64,000 nt of DNA from GCA-2733415 sp965178635. GTDB lineage: Bacteria; Bacteroidota; Bacteroidia; Flavobacteriales; Flavobacteriaceae. Positions 51,557-61,400 of this stretch are shown here, one piece after another. The notes below the pieces were generated by a model. It worked only from the letters and a program-made list of their open reading frames with translations. It was not told where the DNA came from and searched no databases. Location: positions 1 to 64,000 of the forward strand of contig CBCXVT010000034.1 of NCBI GenBank assembly GCA_965178635.1, read 5' to 3'. Each line of letters begins with the position of its first letter. Position 1 is the first letter of the stretch. The position numbers and the translations under genes are program-made.

Positions 51557-51880
51557 ATGGATTTAAAAGATCAACTAAAAAACTTATTTCCTGAACATCA
51601 AGAATCTGAAGAGGTTATCAAGGATAAATCTAATGTTTGGTTACAAGACGAACCTTTATTATGTAAGTACGAAAAACGAAAAGGAAAACCAATCACTATA
51701 ATTGATGGTTATACTGGTGCTACTTCAGATTTTAAACTGTTAGCTAAAGAATTAAAACAGAAATTGAGTGTTGGAGGAAGCTTTAAAGATGATACTATAA
51801 TTATACAAGGTGATTACCGCGATAAAATTATGGATATGCTTATTGCTAAAGGTTTTAAAGTAAAACGTGTTGGTGGTTAA
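51557..51880 (+). CDS. SUI1/eIF1-like translation factor (YciH family)
   Basis: 107 residues. A short acidic N-terminus (LFPEHQESEEVIKDKSN) precedes the SUI1 domain: YEKRKGKPITIIDGYTGATSDFKLLAKELKQKLSVGGSFKDDTIIIQGDYRDKIMDMLIAKGFKVKRVGG, here quoted as motifs: KGKPITIIDGY, LKQKLSVGGSFKDD, IIIQGDYRDKI. Bacterial YciH proteins influence start-codon fidelity. It is co-transcribed with the oxygenase gene, and a terminator follows. Confidence 0.92.
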   Translation: MDLKDQLKNLFPEHQESEEVIKDKSNVWLQDEPLLCKYEKRKGKPITIIDGYTGATSDFKLLAKELKQKLSVGGSFKDDTIIIQGDYRDKIMDMLIAKGFKVKRVGG

Positions 51881-51904
51881 AATTTATTAAAAAAAACTTA
51901 ATAT

Positions 51905-51943
51905 AACGGGGAGGTTTCAATATTAGAAATTTCCCCGTTTTGT
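51905..51943 (+). terminator. Rho-independent terminator after SUI1
   Basis: Arms beginning AACGGGGA and ending TCCCCGTT (14 bases long with two mismatches) around a 7-base loop, with a short T-tail. Confidence 0.7.
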
Positions 51944-52058
51944 TGTATAATACAAATTATATAGTTGTTTTTCACAACATTACAGTCTTTTGTTAACAAC
52001 AAATTATATTATTATTGAAAAGATATGCTTAACTTTATAATAACCCAAATCTGAAATT

Positions 52059-52994
52059 ATGAAATTCAAGCAACTACATATTACCAACGGTGACTGCACC
52101 ACTCAATTACTTCATAATATAAAAATCGAAGGAGATATAGTCACATGGCGAGAAATGTTATGCGAAGGTAAGACTACTTCTGATGTTGGCTCTGAATCGT
52201 TTTGGAAATCAAGGTTTGACTTTTTCTCTAAAAATTATAACATTACAAAAAAACACTTTATTGACAATACTTTAAAGGAATTTCGGAACTTATGTCAGCA
52301 TAAATCACAACAAGAAATTGTATTATGGTTTGAATATGATTTATTCTGCCAAATCAACATGATAGCTGTTATTTCATGGTTAAAAAAACACAAGCCAAAT
52401 GCCACTATTAGTCTAGTTTGCCCAGAAAGCAAAAAGGATTCAAGTATTCTATTAGCTATTAGTGATTTAAACAATAAACAATTACTAGCATCATATAAAA
52501 ACAGAACCGAATTAAATGTAGATGATATAGAGTATGCCGATTATATTTGGCAATTATATTGTGCAGAGTCACCATTACAATTACAAAATATAACTCCACC
52601 TACTTCAACTGCATTCACATTTATTCATGAAGCTATAAAAACACATTTAAAACGTTTCCCTACAATTAAAAACGGTTTGAATGATATTGAAAACACTATT
52701 CTAACTACGGTTGCAGAAAAAGAATTTAGTTCTAAAAAAGAGTTGACTATAGAACTCCTTAAAAACCAAAGATTTTATGGTTTTGGAGACATACAGTTTG
52801 AACACAAATTAAATAGATTAAAAAGGTTATTTAAAAGCTTTTCTCCTACGTTATTAAATGATTTAGGCTATGATGTGCAACAAAAGCAACAAAACTACTA
52901 CCACTCCATAAAAAGTGATCAATCCTATTTAGGAGGAACTTTAAAATACAATTACTTATACAATGAAATTGATGGTAAATTATTAAAATTATAG
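52059..52994 (+). CDS. DUF1835 domain-containing protein
   Basis: 311 residues. The N-terminal half matches DUF1835: LHITNGDCTTQLLHNIKIEGDIVTWREMLCEGKTT, KHFIDNTLKEF, IVLWFEYDLFCQINMIAVISWL. The second half is helical and includes FEHKLNRLKRLFKS. It is cytoplasmic. DUF1835 is of unknown function; the fold looks like a Rossmann-type nucleotide-binding domain. It ends two bases before the promoter box of the next gene. Confidence 0.82.
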   Translation: MKFKQLHITNGDCTTQLLHNIKIEGDIVTWREMLCEGKTTSDVGSESFWKSRFDFFSKNYNITKKHFIDNTLKEFRNLCQHKSQQEIVLWFEYDLFCQINMIAVISWLKKHKPNATISLVCPESKKDSSILLAISDLNNKQLLASYKNRTELNVDDIEYADYIWQLYCAESPLQLQNITPPTSTAFTFIHEAIKTHLKRFPTIKNGLNDIENTILTTVAEKEFSSKKELTIELLKNQRFYGFGDIQFEHKLNRLKRLFKSFSPTLLNDLGYDVQQKQQNYYHSIKSDQSYLGGTLKYNYLYNEIDGKLLKL

Positions 52995-52995
52995 T

Positions 52996-53003
52996 TATTT
53001 TTG
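52996..53003 (+). promoter_or_regulatory. -7 promoter box of the nucleoside phosphorylase gene
   Basis: TATTTTTG matches TAnnTTTG, two bases after the DUF1835 stop codon and 20 bases before the ATG at 53023. Confidence 0.6.
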
Positions 53004-53022
53004 CAGCATACATATATATTTA

Positions 53023-53892
53023 ATGGAAATTGCAGCTTCAGAATTAATTATCAATACAGACGGTAGTATATACCATCTCAACCTACTTCCAAAAGATTTA
53101 GCGTCAACTGTTATCACAGTTGGTGATCCTGATAGAGTTTCAAGTGTCACTAAACATTTTGACACTATTGAAGTTACCAAGCAAAAACGTGAATTTAAAA
53201 CGGTAACAGGTGTTTACAAAGGCAAACGCATAACAGTTATATCAACAGGTATTGGTACTGATAATATTGATATTGTTTTTAATGAATTAGATGCATTAGT
53301 AAATATCGATTTTGAAACTAGAACAATTAAAGATACACATACATCTTTAGATATTATTAGAATTGGAACCTCTGGTACTTTACAGAATTCTATTCCTATT
53401 GATTCATTTTTAATTTCTGAAAAAGCAATTGGTTTTGATAGTTTAATGCACTTTTATGAAAGCGATCATGTTTTAGAAAAAACAATTTCAGATGCTTTTG
53501 TAAAACAGACCAGTTGGGCTTCTGATAAATCTACACCATATGTCGTTTCTTATGATGAAACTTTAGGTGCTAAATTTAAGTCAGACACTATAATATCTGG
53601 TTTCACAGCAACAAATGTTGGGTTTTATGGTCCACAATCTCGTGTATTGCGTTTAGCTATTTCTGATAAATCATTGAATGATAAATTAGCAAATTTTACA
53701 TACAACAATCAAGCAATCACAAATTTAGAAATGGAAACTGCGGGTATTTACGGTATGGCAAAGTTATTAGGACATAAAGCGGTGTCCTTAAATGCTATTT
53801 TAGCCAATCGAGCTACTGGTGAATTTTCAAATGACCCTTCTCGACTTGTTGACAAATTAATTACTTTTACCTTAGAAAAAATTGTTTCATAA
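53023..53892 (+). CDS. Nucleoside phosphorylase (uridine phosphorylase-like)
   Basis: 289 residues: VITVGDPDRVSSVTKHFD (phosphate loop), ITVISTGIGTDNIDIVFNELDAL, RIGTSGTLQNSIPIDSFL and NLEMETAGIYGMAKLLGHKA, the set of motifs in PNP/UDP family 1 enzymes. It splits a nucleoside with phosphate to a base and ribose 1-phosphate; uridine is the most likely substrate, but purines are possible. The next gene starts three bases after its stop. Confidence 0.92.
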   Translation: MEIAASELIINTDGSIYHLNLLPKDLASTVITVGDPDRVSSVTKHFDTIEVTKQKREFKTVTGVYKGKRITVISTGIGTDNIDIVFNELDALVNIDFETRTIKDTHTSLDIIRIGTSGTLQNSIPIDSFLISEKAIGFDSLMHFYESDHVLEKTISDAFVKQTSWASDKSTPYVVSYDETLGAKFKSDTIISGFTATNVGFYGPQSRVLRLAISDKSLNDKLANFTYNNQAITNLEMETAGIYGMAKLLGHKAVSLNAILANRATGEFSNDPSRLVDKLITFTLEKIVS

Positions 53893-53895
53893 GGT

Positions 53896-54750
53896 ATGAA
53901 AGAACTAAAAATTGGAGGAGTCCCTGAACATTTTAACCTCCCATGGTATCTTACTTTACGTGATAAATCATATCATCAAAATGGCATAAATTTACGTTGG
54001 CATGATTACTTTGGTGGTACCGGACAAATGTGTAAAGCATTAAGAAATAAAGAAATTGATATGGCGGTTATTCTTACTGAAGGAATAATTCGTGATATTA
54101 TCAATGGTAACGATTGTAAAATTGTACAAATCTATACTCAAACTCCGCTAATATGGGGTATACATGTCGCTAAAAACTCAACTTATAAAACTATTGAAGA
54201 CCTAAAAGGGAAAAAAGCCGCAATTAGCCGTTATGGTTCAGGATCACATTTAATGGCCTATGTCAATGCTCAAAAAAATAATTGGGACACTGAAACAGAT
54301 TTAGAGTTTGAAGTTATTAAAAATTTAGATGGTGCAGTTTTAGGTTTACCAAATGGTATTGGCGACTATTTTATGTGGGAAAAATTCACAACCAAACCAT
54401 ATGTTGATGATGGTACTTTTAGAATTTTAGACCACTGCCCCACACCTTGGCCTTGCTTTGTAATTGCTGTAAGAAATGAATTATTAGAAAACGAACCAGG
54501 CATTATAAAATCTGTTTTAGCAACCATTAATGAAACGACAAGTGAATTTAAAGCTATTCCGAGTATTGATACAATGATTTCTAACAGGTATGCTCAAAAA
54601 CTTGAAGATGTTCAAGAATGGTTAGATTTAACTGAATGGTCACAAGAGAACATTAGTAAACAAACAATAGATAATATACAAAACAAATTATTGGAATTAG
54701 ATATTATACCGCATAAGGCTGCATATAATGAACTTGTTTTTGAATTATAA
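53896..54750 (+). CDS. Periplasmic-binding-protein-like substrate-binding protein without signal peptide
   Basis: 284 residues matching type 2 binding proteins of the Ca3427-like or NMT1/ThiY kind: LKIGGVPEHFNLPWYLTLRDKSY, GINLRWHDYFGGTGQMCKAL, DMAVILTEGIIRDI, DLKGKKAAISRYGSGSHLMAY and EKFTTKPYVDDGTFRILDHCPTPWPCFVIAV. There is no signal peptide, and no ABC permease or ATPase is nearby, so it may act inside the cell as a sensor or enzyme like MqnA-type proteins. It is co-transcribed with the nucleoside phosphorylase (three-base gap) and its end overlaps the 3' end of ung on the other strand. Confidence 0.85.
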   Translation: MKELKIGGVPEHFNLPWYLTLRDKSYHQNGINLRWHDYFGGTGQMCKALRNKEIDMAVILTEGIIRDIINGNDCKIVQIYTQTPLIWGIHVAKNSTYKTIEDLKGKKAAISRYGSGSHLMAYVNAQKNNWDTETDLEFEVIKNLDGAVLGLPNGIGDYFMWEKFTTKPYVDDGTFRILDHCPTPWPCFVIAVRNELLENEPGIIKSVLATINETTSEFKAIPSIDTMISNRYAQKLEDVQEWLDLTEWSQENISKQTIDNIQNKLLELDIIPHKAAYNELVFEL

Positions 54751-54940
54751 ATTCCAAATCTATTTCTGAAATATCTTTTTGTTTTAAAAACATATTCGTT
54801 TTTAAAAAATGTTCATTTCCAAACCACAAACCTCTATTAGCACTCAAAGGTGACGGGTGACCTGATGTTAAAATGCAATGCTTTGAAGAATCAATTAGTG
54901 TTGCTTTTTTCTTTGCAAAACCGCCCCATAATAAAAACAC
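54704..54940 (-). CDS. ung: Uracil-DNA glycosylase, C-terminal segment (out of frame)
   Basis: 78 codons listed from ATG 54940. The residues VFLLWGGFAKKKATLI (upstream part in this frame), then HCILTSGHPSPLSANRG, are the C-terminal part of family-1 UDG, containing the leucine-loop motif HPSPLSA needed for catalysis and base flipping. It is separated from the N-terminal part by one extra A in an A10 tract (minus-strand sense, 54947-54956). It ends in a non-conserved tail that overlaps the opposite-strand binding-protein gene by 47 bases. Confidence 0.75.
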   Translation of the reverse strand: MFLLWGGFAKKKATLIDSSKHCILTSGHPSPLSANRGLWFGNEHFLKTNMFLKQKDISEIDLEFIIQKQVHYMQPYAV

Positions 54941-55418
54941 AACATCTTTTTTTTTTGTCAGAAATTAACTTAATTACAGCATCCGTAAAAATTTCCCATC
55001 CCTTTTTCTGATGGCTTCCTGCTTTTGACTCTTCTACAGTTAACGTAGCGTTTAATAAAAGTACACCTTGTTTAGCCCAAGCTTCTAAATTACCCGTAGC
55101 TGGATATAACGTGCCGTAATTAGCACTTAATTCTTTCAAAATATTTACTAATGACGGAGGATGTTTTACACCATCTTGTACAGAAAAACATAGGCCATTT
55201 GCTTGCCCTCTTCCGTGATATGGATCTTGACCTAATATGACAACCTTAACAGCTTCAAAATCACAATAATTAAATGCCGAAAAAACATCGTTTGCACTTG
55301 GGTAACATACTGATGTTTTATAGGCCTTACTTACAAATTCTGACATCTGCTTAAAGTACAGCTTTTGAAACTCATCATTCAATCTTGCCTCCCAACTATT
55401 AGTAATATTTATTTTCAT
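54891..55418 (-). CDS. ung: Uracil-DNA glycosylase, N-terminal segment (frame broken)
   Basis: 175 codons from ATG 55418. The family-1 UDG core is clear: VVILGQDPYHGRGQANGLCFSV (catalytic Asp in GQDPYHG, about residue 65), PPSLVNILKEL and LLLNATLTVEESKAGSHQKKGW. After SDKKK the product becomes RCCVFIMGRFCKEKSNTN, unlike the family. Removing one A from the A10 tract restores DKKKDVVFLLWGGF and then the HPSPLSA motif. In the given sequence, Ung would lack its C-terminal catalytic loop. Either the tract length is a sequencing error or the gene is inactive or phase-variable. Confidence 0.85.
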   Translation of the reverse strand: MKINITNSWEARLNDEFQKLYFKQMSEFVSKAYKTSVCYPSANDVFSAFNYCDFEAVKVVILGQDPYHGRGQANGLCFSVQDGVKHPPSLVNILKELSANYGTLYPATGNLEAWAKQGVLLLNATLTVEESKAGSHQKKGWEIFTDAVIKLISDKKKRCCVFIMGRFCKEKSNTN

Positions 55419-55434
55419 AGCTCAAATATACTAT

Positions 55435-55468
55435 AAAAAAAGCCACTCAAATTGAGTGGCTTTTTTTT
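55435..55468 (-). terminator. Rho-independent terminator of the repeat-adhesin gene
   Basis: Perfect 9-bp GC-containing arms GCCACTCAA and TTGAGTGGC with almost no loop beyond AA/AT, flanked by A7 and T8. It is 18 bases downstream of the minus-strand stop at 55486. Confidence 0.85.
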
Positions 55469-55485
55469 ACTAAAGGTATTAGTTA

Positions 55486-58400
55486 TTATCTTTTAATAGA
55501 GAAGTGTGCTTTAAATTCTTTTTCAGTTGGTGTGATTTCACCTTCTAGATATTGAATTGTAAACCAGTAATCTCCAGCAGGCATTGCATGACCGTTGTAA
55601 GTACCGTCCCAACCAGCACCGTCAGGGTCTAGTTGTGAAAGTAACTTTCCGTATCTGTCAAAGATGTAAATTATTGAGATAGGAATTCCTTCTTGCCCTA
55701 TAATTTTCCATGTGTCATTTACACCATCACCGTTAGGTGTGAAGAAATGTGGGTAATCGATTACTGTTATTCCTACAGTATCAGACCAACATCCTCTACC
55801 ATCTGTAATTGTTACGGTATGGTATCCTGGCGCTACATCTGTAAATAAACCTGTCATATTAGTTTCTACACCTTCACCTGTAGTGGTGTCTAGGTCTAGA
55901 GTGTAATAAAATACGATACCTGGTATGCTTGATGTTGCACTAGCTTGTATCTGATGGTTATCAGCAAAAGCAGATGTTGTAACATTAGCATTATATCCAG
56001 ATGGCATTCCTGACGCTTCAATTGTAGTTGTTGCGTAATTAACACAATCAAAATCTGTAGGTCCTGAAACAGCAACGGTATATGTTCCAGCTTGTGTAAC
56101 AGTATAAGTGTTGTTAGTTGCTCCTGGAATGATTACATCATTTAATGACCATTGATACTCATAACCTCCTGTACTTGGGTTTGCTTGTAGAACTGGTAAT
56201 GTAGCGTCAGATAATGGCACGCCATTGTCGTCAACACACAGTACAGCAGTTCCAGTTATTGACACGTCAGGTACTGGCACAAAAATATCAAATTGAACAA
56301 TTGTATAACATCCTGAACCGTCGGTTGCTGGTGTTATTCCAGTTCCGTCATTAGTAACACGCACATAAATTGTTTGTGGGTTACTCGTGTTTGTATAGGC
56401 TTCTGGATTTGCGATAGCGTTAGCTTGATCACCGCCGTCAGCGTCATCATAACTTGTGTAATATGCTGCAGAAACTCCTGATTCTACACCTTGTCCATCA
56501 CCTGTTAATAGTTGTGTTTCCCAAAGTGTTAAGTCAAATTCAGCTACTTGCTCTTCAATAGCTCCTGAGCCATCAACGTTACCATCACACTCTTCCATAA
56601 CCCCTTCATTCCCTAATTGAGTGATGATAAATTCATCTCTTAAAGGTGTTGGGTTAGGTTCTACTTTAAGTGTTACTGTAACGACTATGTCACAACCTGT
56701 TGAAGGGTCATACACTCTTGCAAAAATGTTTTGTACTCCTGAAGTTGTATTTAAATAGGCAGCTGTGTTAGTAATTAAACTTGGTCCTGAACCAGCATTG
56801 GCATCTGCCATATCTTCATAAAAATCAATTTCAAGTCCTGTAATACCACCTGTAATAAAGTCAACATGCGCCTCTAGGTCAAACGGATAGATACCATCCA
56901 TATCGTCATAGAAGTCATCATCACACTCGGTTATTCTATAAGGGTTATCTACATCTGGTAATAATGATACATGTAGTGTAATAGCTCTTACAGTAGTACA
57001 CGCATTACCGTTACTATCGGTATTGGCATTAGATACCGTCATGTAAATAACCTGATCAGGTGTTGTTATGTTGGTATAAGATGTTTCATTTCCTATTTGG
57101 TTAATTGGCGTATTAGAGGCGTCTAAACCTTCAAAGAAATTGATATCTAAAGTAGGGTCAATACCTAAATCATTATGTGCGTATCCTAATAAATCAAAGG
57201 CAACATAACCATCAGTACTACCATCGTCTTCACATAGAGCGTACACAAAATCACTGTCTGGTAATTCTGGACTGTCTAAAACTTCTAGATTAACCTCTAC
57301 AAAGGTGTTACATTCCAATCCGTTTAGTGATAACACAGCGTAAACAGTTTGGTGACCAGGGTTACCCGTATCAATATTTTGATACAGTACACTAGTGTCA
57401 ATAGGGTCAAGACCTTGTTCTGCCAGAAGAAGAGTTTCATAAAATGTAACGTCCACTCCAGGAGTATTTCCTGTCATGTCTGCAACTACCGAATTCAAAT
57501 CAAAATAACCGAACCCATCATTGTCATCATCACAAAAGGTTATTGGATTTGTAAATGGGTATGATTGCGGAGCAACAACAACTTCTAAATCTAAAGTTGT
57601 AGTGTTAATACAGTTGGTTACCAAGTCTCTGATTCTTACTCCTATGGTTTGAGTAAATGGAGATCCGTTATTTACATATCCATTAGTAATTTCATTGGTA
57701 TTGTTTTGCGCATCTGCATATGTTAAGTGGTATGTAACGGCATAGTTATTACCATTAATAATTAACTCGGTTTGTTCATCAAAACTATCAAAAACTGTTA
57801 TACCATCAGATGTGTTTGTATCAGAATCACACTCTCTATATGGGTCTAAATCTACAGGAAGTGTTGGTAGCGGATGTACCGTAAGAGTAAACTCTCCAGC
57901 GCTAGAACACGTTGTGTTAATATTATTTGTAATCACATAATATATTGTAGTATCACCTGAAACAAAGTTAGCAGTATTTGTTAGTGTTGGACTTCCTGCA
58001 TCAGCATCTGCTTGAGTAGCGTAAAATGATACTGTTGCATCTGCTGTAGTTACTCCTTGACCTAAAATATCATCGATTAAAGCATCTAAATTAAATTCTT
58101 CTTGTAAATCTCCAGGTGAATTATCATCACAGGCTTCAAGATTTAAATCATCTTGAGCGGCAGCTGTTGTATAAATAGAGTCTTTAAAGATAAAGAAGCT
58201 TGTAGTAGTAGAACAGTTTGTATTTACATCACTTACCAAAGTAGCAAATACTTCTTGTGATGCCGCTACTGAATCAAAAACATAAGCATTAGGGTTAGCA
58301 ATAGCTATTTGTGCATTTGTTACAGGGTCAATTGTATAATAACTTATTGTATGTAAGTTAGGGTCTAAACCTCCTGGTCCGCCTAATATGGCTTCATTTT

Positions 58401-61400
58401 GAACTGTTAAATCAAATTCCTCTTCATTAAATGGAGCAACGTCACACTGTCTCAATTCATTTGGTTGTGTTGCTACAGGTATAACATCTAAAAAGATTGT
58501 AACAGTTGTTGTTGCAGGCGAACATGTGCTTGCAGCATCTGTATTATCTACTGAAATAGTTAACACTTCAGAAGCTAACGTTCCTGGGTATGCATTTGGA
58601 TTAGGAATTAATACTCCATTAGAATCATAATACGTAACCACTGTATTTGCTGGTGCAGGTGTACCTAGTACTTCTGACTCAAATTCAGTTACTAAATCAT
58701 ACAACTCTGTACCATCATTTCCTACATCACATAAACGCATTGTTGGTGTTGCAGGTGCATTAGCTATTGGTGCTACATCTGTACTTAAAGTAAACGTTGT
58801 TGTTGCAATACAAGATGTGTTTGCATCATTTGTTACAACAGCATGAATTACTTGAGGATTACTTGTATTTGTATACGTGTTTCCTGCGCCTAAAGTAATT
58901 AAACTTGTTCCGCCTGAAATATCTAATGGATCTGTATGATACGTTACTGTCATTCCTGTTTGACCGTTTAACACAGCTGTTGTTTGCCCTGTAAAATCAA
59001 ATTCAGTAAATGTATCTACTGTACCATCTGAATCACACAATCGTAAATCTGACAATGCATTTGCTACAGGTACAACGTCTAAAAAGATTGTAACAGTTGT
59101 TGTTGCAGGCGAACATGTGCTTGCAGCATCTGTATTATCTACTGAAATAGTTAACACTTCAGAAGCTAACGTTCCTGGGTATGCATTTGGATTAGGAATT
59201 AATACTCCATTAGAATCATAATACGTAACCACTGTATTTGCTGGTGCAGGTGTACCTAGTACTTCTGACTCAAATTCAGTTACTAAATCATACAACTCTG
59301 TACCATCATTTCCTACATCACATAAACGCATTGTTGGTGTTGCAGGTGCATTAGCTATTGGTGCTACATCTGTACTTAAAGTAAACGTTGTTGTTGCAAT
59401 ACAAGATGTGTTTGCATCATTTGTTACAACAGCATGAATTACTTGAGGATTACTTGTATTTGTATACGTGTTTCCTGCGCCTAAAGTAATTAAACTTGTT
59501 CCGCCTGAAATATCTAATGGATCTGTATGATACGTTACTGTCATTCCTGTTTGACCGTTTAACACAGCTGTTGTTTGCCCTGTAAAATCAAATTCAGTAA
59601 ATGTATCTACTGTACCATCTGAATCACACAATCGTAAATCTGACAATGCATTTGCTACAGGTACAACGTCTAAAAAGATTGTAACAGTTGTTGTTGCAGG
59701 CGAACATGTGCTTGCAGCATCTGTATTATCTACTGAAATAGTTAACACTTCAGAAGCTAACGTTCCTGGGTATGCATTTGGATTAGGAATTAATACTCCA
59801 TTAGAATCATAATACGTAACCACTGTATTTGCTGGTGCAGGTGTACCTAGTACTTCTGACTCAAATTCAGTTACTAAATCATACAACTCTGTACCATCAT
59901 TTCCTACATCACATAAACGCATTGTTGGTGTTGCAGGTGCATTAGCTATTGGTGCTACATCTGTACTTAAAGTAAACGTTGTTGTTGCAATACAAGATGT
60001 GTTTGCATCATTTGTTACAACAGCATGAATTACTTGAGGATTACTTGTATTTGTATACGTGTTTCCTGCGCCTAAAGTAATTAAACTTGTTCCGCCTGAA
60101 ATATCTAATGGATCTGTATGATACGTTACTGTCATTCCTGTTTGACCGTTTAACACAGCTGTTGTTTGCCCTGTAAAATCAAATTCAGTAAATGTATCTA
60201 CTGTACCATCTGAATCACACAATCGTAAATCTGACAATGCATTTGCTACAGGTACAACGTCTAAAAAGATTGTAACAGTTGTTGTTGCAGGCGAACATGT
60301 GCTTGCAGCATCTGTATTATCTACTGAAATAGTTAACACTTCAGAAGCTAACGTTCCTGGGTATGCATTTGGATTAGGAATTAATACTCCATTAGAATCA
60401 TAATACGTAACCACTGTATTTGCTGGTGCAGGTGTACCTAGTACTTCTGACTCAAATTCAGTTACTAAATCATACAACTCTGTACCATCATTTCCTACAT
60501 CACATAAACGCATTGTTGGTGTTGCAGGTGCATTAGCTATTGGTACTACATCTGTACTTAAAGTAAACGTTGTTGTTGCAATACATGATGTGTTTGCATC
60601 ATTTGTTACAACAGCATGAATTACTTGAGGATTACTTGCATTTGTATACGTGTTTCCTGCGCCTAAAGTAATTAAACTTGTTCCGCCTGAAATATCTAAT
60701 GGATCTGTATGATACGTTACTGTCATTCCTGTTTGACCATTTAACACAGCTGTTGTTTGCCCTGTAAAATCAAATTCAGTAAATGTATCTACTGTACCAT
60801 CTGAATCACACAATCGTAAATCTGACAATGCATTTGCTACAGGAACATCTGTAACTATAATAGTTCCTTGCACGGTAGCAACCTCACTATTTAAACACGC
60901 TAGCGTAGTAAGTTCATAATTAAATGTACCTGTAGCCGTAGGTGTACCTGTAATAGTATAAGTACTTGTAGTTGCATCATAAGAACCTGTTACTCCTGCT
61001 GGAAAAGCTCCAGAAGCTAAAGTAACATCACCAACCTCATTACCTGATAAATATGTAATATCAACAATACTATCACCATCACAAATATTTTGTGAATCGG
61101 TACCAGTAGCTGAACTCAAATTTAATGTACATTCAGTACAGTTATCTAGAACATTAATAGTAACATCCTGTTGGTATTGACAGCCGAATTCATCAGTTAC
61201 TAAAAAGCTATACACATAAGTTTCACTTGGAGTATCAAATGGACCAACAGTGATCGTATTCGTAATTTGACTTCCATCACAGTTTTGCCCAGCTGGACAA
61301 GGATCAGGACCTGGATTAGATACCGCTGTACTAGTTACTGTTTGTGAGCCAAAAACAGGTACAACTGGCCCAGTTCCTGTATGCTCCCATACACCACTAG

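Noticed and set aside
57349..57564. 71-codon plus-strand ORF in the adhesin
   Set aside because: Antisense shadow in a repetitive gene.
58488..60851. CRISPR-like array
   Set aside because: Repeat units are 591 bp, contiguous and in frame within a protein; there are no short repeats with unique spacers.
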